64,000 nt of DNA. Origin: a virus. Positions 51,939 through 60,335 of the stretch are shown in pieces (the first letter of the stretch is position 1; each line of letters begins with the position of its first letter). Under the pieces are notes generated by a model. It had not been told where the DNA came from. It did no database searches and was given only the letters and a program-made list of their open reading frames with translations. Location of the stretch: positions 25,828 to 89,827 of the IMG/VR virus record IMGVR_UViG_3300042894_002524; one strand, 5' to 3'. Made by a program: the position numbers and the translations under genes.

Positions 51939-53186
51939 AATTTCCTCCTGTGTGTTTTCAGTTACTTCAATTTGGATTGAAGCATTTTCTTGAACATCTG
52001 GAACAAGCCAATTGACCATACGCTTAAGTAGCGATAATCTTGATTCCTGTTCATTCATGTCTAAGACCTTATCATAATTTACATCATTTTGCAATTCACT
52101 CTCTTGCATTTTAATTGAATCTGCGTCTATGTCTAATTTATCAGACATTTCAAGCGCATAAGTTAGCAATGCATCGATTGAGTCAGTTGCATATTCTTCA
52201 GATGTATCATCTTCGAATTTGTTTGTCATAGTAGACTCCTTTTTCTTTTTCTTAGGCTTTCCGGGAAATGGACCTTGATAACTACCTTGAGTAGGATTCT
52301 TGATACCGGCTCCCATTGAGCCTGCTGTGACTTCTCCCTCTTTCTTCATACCTTTTTCTTTAGTATTCTGATAGCGTTCAAGAAGCCTCCGACCTTTTGC
52401 AGCAAGCTGTGCTGCATCTTGTGCGTTCTGTGGAACTGGTTCCCCCCAAGCTGCTGCTGAAAGCGCAAGCCTTGTTGGTCTACCTTTTGAGTCCTTCATT
52501 GGACCAGATGGATTTGTAAAGAAGCGTGTTAAGAAAGAACCTTTTCTGCGCATCTTTTCTGGTGTGTCTGCTGCACCCCTCACACCCGGCTTAAGGTTTG
52601 CACCCTCTGTTTCTTTGAAGTGTCTACGACCTGCTGCTGTAAGACCGCCCTTGGGGTCTTTGAGAGGAGAGGCTTTGTCAAGAACATAGTCAAGACCGCC
52701 ATCATCACTTCTCTTGATGATATCGACAGTTGCCAGAGCGTTGGCTGGATTATCAACGACACTTAATTCACCAAGAACATATTTCTCAATAACATTGACT
52801 GGGCGACCACGGAACATCTTTTCTGCAGACTCACTCTTCTGAAGAACCTTGCCTCCAATAGAAAAAGCCTGAAGGGTTCCGTCAAGGATCTTTTCCCAAG
52901 TATCTTGGGCACCCTTTGAAATATAAGCGTCTACACGAATAGCGTTGTATTCTTCGCCATCCTCCCCTTTGATCTTGATAGGTTCAAAGTTGACAGCCTT
53001 GCCAACAGCAACAGGAGAATGCATCTCACGGATGTTTCCTCCCCAGTTTTTAAATGCCTCAAGAGATGCAGAAAAGTCAACAATATCACCAGATTTGTCA
53101 ACATTGTCAGCTGTAGCGATACCGCTAATAATCCTCTGCTCTTTCTTGATCATTTCAATCGGGAAAGATAAATTAAAATTTTCCAT
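51579..53186 (-). CDS. prohead protease fused to scaffold, with an inserted domain
   Basis: A 535-residue polyprotein. Residues 1-165 are an HK97 gp4-like (S78/U35) prohead protease: SGDIVDF, NIREMHSPVAVGKA (the catalytic His region), LQAFSIGGKVL (Ser), then YVLGELSVVDNPAN. Residues ~170-275 are an inserted basic domain (KDPKGGLTAAGRRHFKETEG ... RRKGSFLTRFF), a type I recall as a DUF6321-like domain. A lysine-rich linker and an acidic, coiled-coil scaffold part with LQEKLEATEQSLSEQEEKV follow. The protease trims scaffold and coat during maturation. Strong internal ribosome sites suggest separate scaffold products. Confidence 0.9.
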   Translation of the reverse strand: MENFNLSFPIEMIKKEQRIISGIATADNVDKSGDIVDFSASLEAFKNWGGNIREMHSPVAVGKAVNFEPIKIKGEDGEEYNAIRVDAYISKGAQDTWEKILDGTLQAFSIGGKVLQKSESAEKMFRGRPVNVIEKYVLGELSVVDNPANALATVDIIKRSDDGGLDYVLDKASPLKDPKGGLTAAGRRHFKETEGANLKPGVRGAADTPEKMRRKGSFLTRFFTNPSGPMKDSKGRPTRLALSAAAWGEPVPQNAQDAAQLAAKGRRLLERYQNTKEKGMKKEGEVTAGSMGAGIKNPTQGSYQGPFPGKPKKKKKESTMTNKFEDDTSEEYATDSIDALLTYALEMSDKLDIDADSIKMQESELQNDVNYDKVLDMNEQESRLSLLKRMVNWLVPDVQENASIQIEVTENTQEEIMDLEILKDALSAVVDEKLAAFATSIKEEVEASVQEKIDTITKGFEVQATELQEKLEATEQSLSEQEEKVQAFAKSGAIKKSVDPEDDEEGEELTKSAPSSIWDNTYLPQGLINSLGYKS

Positions 53187-53205
53187 GATTACCTCGTAAT
53201 TTTAA

Positions 53206-53229
53206 ATTATACACTATTATGTGTATAAT
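53206..53229 (-). promoter_or_regulatory. Inverted repeat containing a TATAAT box upstream of the protease gene
   Basis: ATTATACAC (53206-53214) and GTGTATAAT (53221-53229) form a perfect 9-bp dyad around TATTAT. On the minus strand it contains TATAAT about 20 bases before the protease start, so it can serve as a -10 element or as an operator overlapping one. There is no good -35, which is common with activator-dependent phage promoters. Confidence 0.5.
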
Positions 53230-53489
53230 CACCCAACTGCATAAGCTGAAAAGCTAACGCCTGCTGTAACGATTTTGATTGTTGTATAGTCACCCGGAAT
53301 TTTGTGATAGGTGTGACTGCCATCGTCTGGTGAATGCGGGATAAGAACTTGGTGTCTTCCATTAAGTTCAATAATCGCACTTGTTGTGTTGCTCTTATTC
53401 CATACAAACAGATAATCAGTATGGTGTCCAATTGACACTTCACCGTCTGTGCTTGCGATAGCTGTTGTTGTATATACAATACTACTCAT
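53229..53489 (-). CDS. small beta-rich head-region protein
   Basis: An 86-residue protein (STDGEVSIGHHTDYLFVWNK, AIIELNGRHQVLIPHSP, GDYTTIKIVTAGVSFSAYAV). ATG53489 has AAGGAG upstream, within the end of the portal gene, which favours it over the longer reading. It lies between portal and protease, where head decoration or minor head proteins are often encoded. No family is recognised. Confidence 0.6.
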   Translation of the reverse strand: MSSIVYTTTAIASTDGEVSIGHHTDYLFVWNKSNTTSAIIELNGRHQVLIPHSPDDGSHTYHKIPGDYTTIKIVTAGVSFSAYAVG

Positions 53490-55122
53490 TATTTTCTCCT
53501 TCAAATACCTTAACGGTATCTATGTTGTCGCCAGAGTCTTGACTCTGACCTCTTTCTTTTTGATCTCCAGAACTTTGAACACCACTTGGTGTTGCGCCAC
53601 TGTCTGATCTAGATTTTGGTGGATTAGAAGAAGCATTATTGGAATTTCCAACTGGTGCTCCTGCGTTTTCTTGTTTGATTTTTGTTGGGAAAGGAAGAAC
53701 ATCATCGCCATCCTTCCGTTCTGGGAATCCAATTTTACCTCTAACCTCATTAGGACTGATAACTTCAGTTCGAAGGTAGCGGTCATAAATTCTTGATTCC
53801 ATGTCTTCGTCAAGCAAGTCAATCTTCTTAAGCTTGAATTGAAGGAGGTCTGTGAACTCCGCAAGAAGTCTATTAATCTTCTTTTCGATGATTGCTTGGT
53901 CTGGACCAATAACTTGCATCTTGAATGTCTTATCCGCATCTCGTGATACAGCAAGGTTTGCATTATCGTAAACGCCGACTTTTGGTGCGGGGACTCTGTT
54001 CGCTACTAGGATTTCATCACGGTTTGATTTGCGGTACTTGTCAAAAGAAGCATCTTGAACTCCGGCTTCAAGTTTTTCAAATTTAATATCAGAATCAGAA
54101 CCGATACTTGCTGGAAGAGGAATAACAAGAGTTCCGTGGTTTCGACCTTTAACCTCATTGCGGAAATAATTAACAAGTTCAGCTTTTGATTTATTACTTA
54201 ATTTCGCACCTTTAAGAATAATTGCATAACGAGGAATTGCTTTATTTTCAAAGTAATCAATGTTGTACTCTTTTGCAAACTTATCCCCAACAATAGCTGC
54301 TGCTGCAGAAACTGCTGCGGGAATACCGTAGTATGTGTTATTTGGAGAATACATTTTGAAATGAATAACTTCATTGGGGCTTGGGTCTCCATTAATAGGA
54401 TCCTCCATTTCCAAATCTTGAAAGTTTCTGAAGAAGATTGCTTGAACTTTATTAGCTCTTGAAAGCTGAACAAAACCATCTCTGTGTCGTCTTACACGAA
54501 CCATCGTTGCAGGAATGTGACCAATGTAGCCAACTTTTCCTTCGTTATTCCGACCAATTTCAAGATAGCCATTTCCAACTGTAAGGCAATCTTGCCAAAC
54601 ACGAACCATTGTTTCAATCAATGTCTCTTCAACATTGAAGTCTTCAAAAAGAACTTCTAGTTCTTCTCGGAGATCTTGCAAACCCTTCCGAGTTTTTTCA
54701 AGCTTTGCGGGATCTGATTGAGACTTCTCAATACGCCTTCTTGATTTCAATGTCTCAGTAAATTCAAAACCAAGACCAACCGTATTCATCACTCTTGCGT
54801 TAATAGCTGCGTAATGAATGGCACTTTGATCGTAAAGGATAGCGAGGTTGTCCAAGTCATATGGTGGATTTACAATGTCCCAAAGGGAATATCCATTAAC
54901 AACTTCTGGATCAAGATACTTAGACTTAGTACCATCTTCGCCTTCATGTCTCTTCTGAAGACGCTGAGCTTTTCTTTTCATTTTTGGAGAAAGGCTTGAA
55001 ATTTTTACTTCCGAGAAAGGGTCAACGGACTCAACTTTGGACAAGGCTGAAATATAAGAAAGATCATCAATCTCTTCATTGAAGTCATCACTGTCCTCAG
55101 ACAGTATCATTTTATTGTTCAT
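53482..55122 (-). CDS. portal protein
   Basis: A 546-residue protein that would form the dodecameric DNA entry ring. Features are YSLWDIVNPPYDLDNLAILY, the stem helix region with WQDCLTVGNGYLEIGRNNEG, the motif IPATMVRVRRHRDGFVQL and the wing/crown part EYNIDYFENKAIPRYAIILK. It is followed by an acidic disordered C-terminus. Gene order portal-protease-scaffold-capsid is the classic one. The start overlaps the preceding stop by one base. Confidence 0.93.
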   Translation of the reverse strand: MNNKMILSEDSDDFNEEIDDLSYISALSKVESVDPFSEVKISSLSPKMKRKAQRLQKRHEGEDGTKSKYLDPEVVNGYSLWDIVNPPYDLDNLAILYDQSAIHYAAINARVMNTVGLGFEFTETLKSRRRIEKSQSDPAKLEKTRKGLQDLREELEVLFEDFNVEETLIETMVRVWQDCLTVGNGYLEIGRNNEGKVGYIGHIPATMVRVRRHRDGFVQLSRANKVQAIFFRNFQDLEMEDPINGDPSPNEVIHFKMYSPNNTYYGIPAAVSAAAAIVGDKFAKEYNIDYFENKAIPRYAIILKGAKLSNKSKAELVNYFRNEVKGRNHGTLVIPLPASIGSDSDIKFEKLEAGVQDASFDKYRKSNRDEILVANRVPAPKVGVYDNANLAVSRDADKTFKMQVIGPDQAIIEKKINRLLAEFTDLLQFKLKKIDLLDEDMESRIYDRYLRTEVISPNEVRGKIGFPERKDGDDVLPFPTKIKQENAGAPVGNSNNASSNPPKSRSDSGATPSGVQSSGDQKERGQSQDSGDNIDTVKVFEGENNE

Positions 55123-55451
55123 TATTTTGCTCCAAAGTGCTGGTCGTACATATCTTCAAATGGGTCAGCAACTAAACCAGCAGCAAGTCTTTCTGCTTGG
55201 TCATCTCTTTCATCGGAAGAAACTTTTCTAGCACCGGGAACCCAACGGATAACTCCAGCATCAGAACCTGTCCAATACTTTGCGACTTCCGCAACACGAA
55301 GCTCAAGAGCTTCATCACCGACCATTCCTTCTGCGCAAAGAACACCATCCCCATCGGATAATGGGAAACCGTCTGGCATAATCCAGAGACAGATGCCATA
55401 AGCACGCTCTGGAACCCACATATTTTTACTTTTAATCATGTCAGAAGTCAT
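55122..55451 (-). CDS. small conserved protein before the portal
   Basis: A 109-residue acidic protein. The stretch MWVPERAYGICLWIMPDGF, then SDGDGVLCAEGMVGDEALEL, is a pattern often seen just before portal genes in actinophages, but the function is unknown. ATG55451 lacks a clear ribosome site; a TTG nine bases upstream gives an alternative start. No terminase gene lies before it in this window. Confidence 0.65.
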   Translation of the reverse strand: MTSDMIKSKNMWVPERAYGICLWIMPDGFPLSDGDGVLCAEGMVGDEALELRVAEVAKYWTGSDAGVIRWVPGARKVSSDERDDQAERLAAGLVADPFEDMYDQHFGAK

Positions 55452-55512
55452 TTGATTCAATTCTACATTACTTTCTTTAAATTATCTACACATTGATGAC
55501 AGTTTTATTCAA

Positions 55513-57582
55513 TTAATGAGCAATGTTGTCTTTGATAAGTTTGATTTCGCAAGAATCTGTACTGCAGTAGCTTTCTCCGATTGCATCTGCAGCCATTCCT
55601 GCATACACACCAGCAAAGTCAATTGGGAATAGTTTATCTAAACCATCCTGTTTATATTCTTTTTCTGTAATCTGGGTGTACGGCATTTGTGGGTAAGTAA
55701 AGTTGCCTTGAGGTAGGAACGAAACAGTTTTAAGCTGACCATCGTACATATGAAGAACAGTTCCAACTTGATCCTTTTCCTTTTCAGCATCAAATGAGAT
55801 TGTTACCGATACAGAGTTATCAGACCAGTAACGCTGGGCTACTGATGCAATCGCCATCTTCTCAAATATTGTCACATCCTTTTCAGAACGCTTAGCATTT
55901 GATTTAATCGGGAAGAAAACAACACTTGTTGTATCTGGAGATTCAGAAGCTGGCTCAACACGGTAGTTAGCCATTTTGAACAGAGGAAGCATTGGGTCAT
56001 CATTTGCAAAACGAATTGCACGATTGAAGTATTCTCCACCCGGAGTCCAATGAACTCCCGGAGATTCTCCTGCCAGAATAGAAACAGTTCCCGAAGGCTT
56101 AACTGTTGTCATCTTGATTGATTCACGGATACCGAACCACTCTGAGTAAACATTGTCGTAACGCTTAATTGTCTCGTAACCCTGATCCATCCATTCACGA
56201 AGTGTCGGAACCCCATGATTGTCAGCAAAGTTTGCGATGCCAGACATTGATGTTCCAATACGGCGGTTTCTCTGCATAATTGCATTTGTCTTTTCCCAAT
56301 GAGTCGGAAGAAGAGTAACGGTCTTTGCGTAAAGGTAAGCGAATTTCAATGTGCGCTTATAGTCGTCAAGAGACTCATGGCGGTTGAGATATGTCTCAAC
56401 AAGGGTGCAGCACTCGTATGATTCAAGAGATTGTTCTGCGCATGGGTTGTATCCAGCTACACGCCAGTCCTTGTTATTTGGTGGATCAATTAGACGACCA
56501 TACTTACGAGACATATCCAACCAGATGACTCCGGGTTCTCCGTTGAGAGCAATGCTTTCAACAATGTGAGATAGATCTTCGCCAACATTTGTTTCTACAG
56601 AATTGTTGCTCATCCAAGCCCATCCCTGATTCTCTGGATCATAAGAGTTACGCTCTGGGAAGGCTTCTGCGTTCTTTAAATTCAAGAAGGTCTCATCGTT
56701 GTGTCTACCGATTAGAAGTTCAGCAGAACGGCGTACATTGCCCGATACAACACAAACTCCAATCATGTTGCCAATGTCTGCAATATCAACTCGTGTAAGT
56801 TTTTGACCTGCACGACCTAGGAACATCTTACGAATATATTTGTGCAACTTTTCGAGCGGTTCATGACCAGCAGCTGTACCACCAAATGTTTTAATAGGTG
56901 CTCCTGCTGGGCGAATCATTGAGTAGTCAAAAACAATCGGACTCTGTTCTGGTTTCAAATAAGAGTTGATCAGGTCAGCGGTTGATTGCATCCACCCTTC
57001 ACGAGTGTCATCAATAACCTGAGTGATTACTGGGCGAATTGATTCATGGATGGTAAAATCTTTATCAGCACCCTTGTCGTCAAAGCCAACACCCACTCCG
57101 AGCATTGATGCTTCCATCAGAAACGCAAATGGTTCCGCCGGATTGTCCTTTGACATTTCCGCAGTAGATACGAAGGCACAATTTTGCAAAGCAGCAGAGT
57201 TTCTCTGAACATTTACAAGTTCTGTTCCCATAATCCAAAGACCACGACCGGGAGGTGTCCATTTAAGGTTGAACAGGCGGTCAAAAGCTTCTTTAGCACT
57301 TGACTGAGCTTTTACACCATTCCAAGGAAGACGATTCTTCCGGCAATGATCTTTTTGCAAGGAATACATGCCGTTAATCACACGCTCGCAAACATCAACC
57401 CAAGTTTCTTTGGTTCCATCTGGTTTCTTTCGGGAATATGTACGAAGAAATGTAATTTCTCCAACAGAGTTTCCTGCTGCATCCTGATATCCGAATGGCG
57501 CTTTCTTTGTGCGATATGTTGAAACAAAATCTTCGCTTAGTTTAAAGGAAAAAAAATCTTCCCTAGGATTATTATTGGTCAT
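55513..57582 (-). CDS. adenosylcobalamin-dependent ribonucleoside-triphosphate reductase (class II)
   Basis: A 689-residue class II ribonucleotide reductase of the monomeric L. leichmannii type, which would reduce NTPs to dNTPs with B12 as cofactor. Visible are NCAFV near residue 134 (first redox Cys), NPCAEQSLESYECC at ~379-392 with the active-site Cys and Glu, TVKPSGTVSILAGESPG and a C-terminal CSTDSC pair that re-reduces the site. ATG57582 has AGGAG upstream. It needs host or environmental B12, and would support phage DNA synthesis under low oxygen or low iron. It sits directly upstream of the head genes. Confidence 0.95.
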   Translation of the reverse strand: MTNNNPREDFFSFKLSEDFVSTYRTKKAPFGYQDAAGNSVGEITFLRTYSRKKPDGTKETWVDVCERVINGMYSLQKDHCRKNRLPWNGVKAQSSAKEAFDRLFNLKWTPPGRGLWIMGTELVNVQRNSAALQNCAFVSTAEMSKDNPAEPFAFLMEASMLGVGVGFDDKGADKDFTIHESIRPVITQVIDDTREGWMQSTADLINSYLKPEQSPIVFDYSMIRPAGAPIKTFGGTAAGHEPLEKLHKYIRKMFLGRAGQKLTRVDIADIGNMIGVCVVSGNVRRSAELLIGRHNDETFLNLKNAEAFPERNSYDPENQGWAWMSNNSVETNVGEDLSHIVESIALNGEPGVIWLDMSRKYGRLIDPPNNKDWRVAGYNPCAEQSLESYECCTLVETYLNRHESLDDYKRTLKFAYLYAKTVTLLPTHWEKTNAIMQRNRRIGTSMSGIANFADNHGVPTLREWMDQGYETIKRYDNVYSEWFGIRESIKMTTVKPSGTVSILAGESPGVHWTPGGEYFNRAIRFANDDPMLPLFKMANYRVEPASESPDTTSVVFFPIKSNAKRSEKDVTIFEKMAIASVAQRYWSDNSVSVTISFDAEKEKDQVGTVLHMYDGQLKTVSFLPQGNFTYPQMPYTQITEKEYKQDGLDKLFPIDFAGVYAGMAADAIGESYCSTDSCEIKLIKDNIAH

Positions 57583-57653
57583 TGAGACTCCTGTAGTAGT
57601 AGGCTTTAATATTATCAATTGGGGAGCTACACCGCACCGATTAGTGCTTAGGA

Positions 57654-58667
57654 CTAAATGTAATTTTTTTCGAATTCGGCGTAACGATTTAGAATCATAT
57701 CAGCGACAGAAGCCCATGAGTGCTTTTCGTGAATTGTTTTTGCCGAACGGAATGCAAATTTTTTGAATTCTTCATATTCGTCTGTTACATTTGTCATTAG
57801 ATTAACTAACTCTTCAAAATCAGGAGTTGCCCACATACCTGTATCAGTTCCATACTGATGAGAATGGTATTCTGCGTCTGAAAACTCAGCTGGCAATGGG
57901 ATTCCGTAATGTGAGAAGTCTTTGCAACCTGTTAAGTCTGTAACGATTGTAGGCAATCCTGTTGCCATTGCTTCAAAAGGAATCATTCCAAAACCTTCAC
58001 CGCTAGTAGGATAAATGAGGCAGTGACACTTATGATAAAGATTAACTAATTGATCTGTATCATAAGATTCTGGGATGCCAATAATCTGAGGATGAGAAGT
58101 AGCTGGTACTAATCTACTTTCAATATACACTTCTGCGTGACAGAAGTTATTATATTTAAGAATTAACTTATAGTCCATATTACCGTCAAATAACTCTAGG
58201 AAAGCATCAACAGCAAGTTGTGCATTCTTACGCTTAGAGTCTCCACCTATATGTAAGAAATTAAATGTTTGAGATAGTTCTCTTTCTACAGGATGGAATT
58301 CTTCAGATATTCCGTGAGGAATGACATATACATTTTCATTGACATTGGCTTTATCATATACATCTTTAACAAAACTAGAGGTAGCCCAGATCTCATTACA
58401 GAGACTCATATTGTATTTCCATCCAGAAGGAATCTTTGTAGATTCCCAAGGGGTATATCCTACTTTATAGTCATTATTTAACTGATAATAATGAGGTTGG
58501 CAAAAGTTGATATGAAAGGGTATCTCAGCTCTATTGTAAAATACACCTACTTTTTTAGCCTGTAGTGCTCTAATAGTACTGATAGCAGCATTGGCATATC
58601 CTTGACTAGCCCAAAGCTCGCCACTAATATCAACATTGCTCAAGCTGAACCAGCTGATCTTCTTCAT
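57654..58667 (-). CDS. GT4-like glycosyltransferase (second copy)
   Basis: A 337-residue GT-B glycosyltransferase. The donor-binding part is YPTSGEGFGMIPFEAMATGL, with LHIGGDSKRKNAQLAVDAFL before it. The family signature matches the enzyme at 841-1932, so the phage encodes two. ATG58667 has AAGGAGAA just upstream. The acceptor is unknown; phage enzymes of this type modify DNA bases, virion proteins or host glycans. Confidence 0.87.
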   Translation of the reverse strand: MKKISWFSLSNVDISGELWASQGYANAAISTIRALQAKKVGVFYNRAEIPFHINFCQPHYYQLNNDYKVGYTPWESTKIPSGWKYNMSLCNEIWATSSFVKDVYDKANVNENVYVIPHGISEEFHPVERELSQTFNFLHIGGDSKRKNAQLAVDAFLELFDGNMDYKLILKYNNFCHAEVYIESRLVPATSHPQIIGIPESYDTDQLVNLYHKCHCLIYPTSGEGFGMIPFEAMATGLPTIVTDLTGCKDFSHYGIPLPAEFSDAEYHSHQYGTDTGMWATPDFEELVNLMTNVTDEYEEFKKFAFRSAKTIHEKHSWASVADMILNRYAEFEKNYI

Positions 58668-58692
58668 ATTCTCCTTGGGATAACTCTTCTGC

Positions 58693-58914
58693 TTACTTGA
58701 AGCTTTCAGAGCTGATTGATAAACAGTTTACACCCTTTTCAATCAACATTAGTGCGTGTTCTTCAGAAATTTCACAAGTTATTGGCAAATCAGTATAAAC
58801 ACATCTTGCAGCAGCAATATAGAAATCGTCAAATTTAGTTATCCCAATACAATCGGAATCAAGAATGACTGCGGGTCCGCATTCATCCGACTCAACAATT
58901 GCAATAATTTTCAT
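58693..58914 (-). CDS. small hypothetical protein, first gene of the minus-strand unit
   Basis: A 73-residue acidic beta/alpha protein (MKIIAIVESDECGPAVILD, then YIAAARCVYTDLP). It has four cysteines but no known motif. It is the first gene of the minus-strand unit next to the divergent control region, and two candidate ATG codons (58914, 58920) are two codons apart. The function is unknown. Confidence 0.55.
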   Translation of the reverse strand: MKIIAIVESDECGPAVILDSDCIGITKFDDFYIAAARCVYTDLPITCEISEEHALMLIEKGVNCLSISSESFK

Positions 58915-58943
58915 ATCCAAATTTTACCATCCACAGTGTTATC

Positions 58944-59007
58944 AGTATACTTAAGTAAACTTATATAACAATAAGTATACCTGTATAACTAGCATACTAA
59001 GTATACT
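58944..59007. promoter_or_regulatory. AGTATACT palindrome cluster in the divergent control region
   Basis: AGTATACT occurs at 58944-58951 and 59000-59007, with a near copy AGTATACC at 58974-58981. The spacing is 30 and 26 bases, about three and two and a half helical turns. The element lies between divergent operons, so it could be an operator, a dimeric activator site or a promoter core. It is not explained by coding sequence. Confidence 0.5.
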
Positions 59008-59009
59008 GG

Positions 59010-59078
59010 CGCATCCCAGATGCGAAGCATATCAACTTTTTTGGGGTAATGTGCGGATTATCAAAAATTTTTTGATAA
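59010..59078 (+). promoter_or_regulatory. Leader hairpins upstream of thyX
   Basis: Two perfect hairpins precede thyX. CGCATC (59010-59015) pairs with GATGCG (59019-59024) around a three-base loop. TTATCAAAAA (59058-59067) pairs with TTTTTGATAA (59069-59078) around one base. They lie in the expected 5' leader and may act as operator or attenuator. There is no ribosome site before thyX; a three-codon reading frame (ATG at 59080, then MNQ) ends on the thyX start. Confidence 0.5.
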
Positions 59079-59087
59079 CATGAATCA

Positions 59088-59783
59088 ATGACTTATACTA
59101 CCGTTTACGACATTCTCGACAATGGCGAAATTGAATTACTCAACTGTATGGCATCAGATGTTGATGTCGTTAATGCTGCAAAAGTTAGTTTTGCCACTTA
59201 TGTTAAAGAGTTAGATGAGTCTTCAATTGGCTTAATTAAGTATCTTATGCGTAATAAGCACGCAACTCCTTTTGAACACTGTGTATTTAAGTTCAGAATT
59301 AAGGCTCCAATTTTTGTTACAAGAGAATGGATGCGTCATCGATGGTCATCATTCAATGAGATGAGTATGCGATACCATCAGCCTGCAAACATTGATTACT
59401 ATACCCCAGCTTACGATAAGATTCGTAAGCAGATTGGAAAACCCGGAGCTTATACTTTTGAAGAAATTTCTGATCCAGAAGTTAAAGATGCTTTCTATTC
59501 TATTTTTCAACAAACAATTCTGCAGGCGGATGAGGCTTATTACAAGCTGATTGAGCTTGGCGTTGCTAAAGAAATTGCTCGTTGCGTACTACCAGTAACT
59601 CAATATACTGAGTTTATTTGGACAGTAAATGCAAGAAGTTTGATTAATTTTATTTCGCTTCGCAACGAAGGCAATGCCCAATATGAAATCAATGAGTATG
59701 CAAAAGTAATTGAAGACATATTCCAGCAAAAGATGCCTATTTCACACGAAGCGTTTATTGAATCAGGTAGAATTGCTTTATGA
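59088..59783 (+). CDS. thyX: flavin-dependent thymidylate synthase ThyX
   Basis: A 231-residue ThyX, which makes dTMP from dUMP using FAD and methylene-tetrahydrofolate. The signature RHRWSSFNEMSMRY (residues 83-96) is complete, and the FAD-binding histidines (HATPFEHCVFKF) are in place. It lies at the start of the plus-strand unit. No Shine-Dalgarno is present; ATG59088 overlaps a three-codon leader frame that starts at 59080, so re-initiation or leaderless translation is possible. Together with the reductase it would secure dTTP. Confidence 0.96.
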   Translation: MTYTTVYDILDNGEIELLNCMASDVDVVNAAKVSFATYVKELDESSIGLIKYLMRNKHATPFEHCVFKFRIKAPIFVTREWMRHRWSSFNEMSMRYHQPANIDYYTPAYDKIRKQIGKPGAYTFEEISDPEVKDAFYSIFQQTILQADEAYYKLIELGVAKEIARCVLPVTQYTEFIWTVNARSLINFISLRNEGNAQYEINEYAKVIEDIFQQKMPISHEAFIESGRIAL

Positions 59784-59941
59784 GTAAATTTCTTTATGTT
59801 CTAGCTTATGTGATGTTTTCATCATTCATAATCAGAGTGGCTATTATTGCTGGCTGGTCACACGATCCGGGATACATCGGTCCAGCTTTACTGGTCTTTG
59901 TAGCCGGTTTTATATTAGCAACTCAACTTAATGAATCCTGA
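59780..59941 (+). CDS. small membrane protein after thyX
   Basis: A 53-residue protein with two hydrophobic helices (FLYVLAYVMFSSFIIRVAII and GPALLVFVAGFILAT). The ATG overlaps the thyX stop (ATGA), which supports coupling. The next gene starts inside its last codons. The function is unknown; too short for ordinary gene calling. Confidence 0.6.
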   Translation: MSKFLYVLAYVMFSSFIIRVAIIAGWSHDPGYIGPALLVFVAGFILATQLNES

Positions 59942-60335
59942 AGACATCAATCAAGAGTACTTAAATACAAAAAAATTGCTTTTGATTAGTGATACATGGT
60001 ATCCATATCCATATATTACTGATTTCTTAAAGATTTTAACCTCAGGTAAAGTTTTTGTTTATTCATCGCCAGCATCAACTGCTAAATTTATTAAAGTTTA
60101 TCTTAAAGTTTTTGCAAAAAGAAAAGTTAATTTGATTAAAGATAAACATTTTAATCTTTTTTTTGATGACAAGATTAATGAATACATTGTTGTTGTATTT
60201 TTTGGTAAAAAAAGGGTACCGGAAACCGCTATACTAGAAATTGTTGCTAAAAAGCTTCTCACATCGTATCAGGATGTGATGCTCGTGTACCCAGATGGAG
60301 TTGATTACGATGAGGATAGTCCCTTATTCAAATGA
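59931..60335 (+). CDS. unknown alpha/beta protein
   Basis: A 134-residue Lys-rich protein. Hydrophobic strands (KKLLLISDTWYPY, YIVVVFFGKK, DVMLVYPDG) alternate with helices, as in a Rossmann-like or flavodoxin-like fold. There is no identifiable catalytic motif. It overlaps the preceding small membrane protein gene by 11 bases, and its own 3' end contains the next start. The function is unknown. Confidence 0.55.
   Translation: MNPEDINQEYLNTKKLLLISDTWYPYPYITDFLKILTSGKVFVYSSPASTAKFIKVYLKVFAKRKVNLIKDKHFNLFFDDKINEYIVVVFFGKKRVPETAILEIVAKKLLTSYQDVMLVYPDGVDYDEDSPLFK

Noticed and set aside
58944-59007. CRISPR-like repeat array
   Set aside because: The boxes are only 8 bases long and spaced irregularly; an operator cluster is more likely.
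59058-59078. Inverted repeat as a phage attachment site
   Set aside because: No integrase was found and the dyad lies in the thyX leader, so a regulatory hairpin is the simpler reading.
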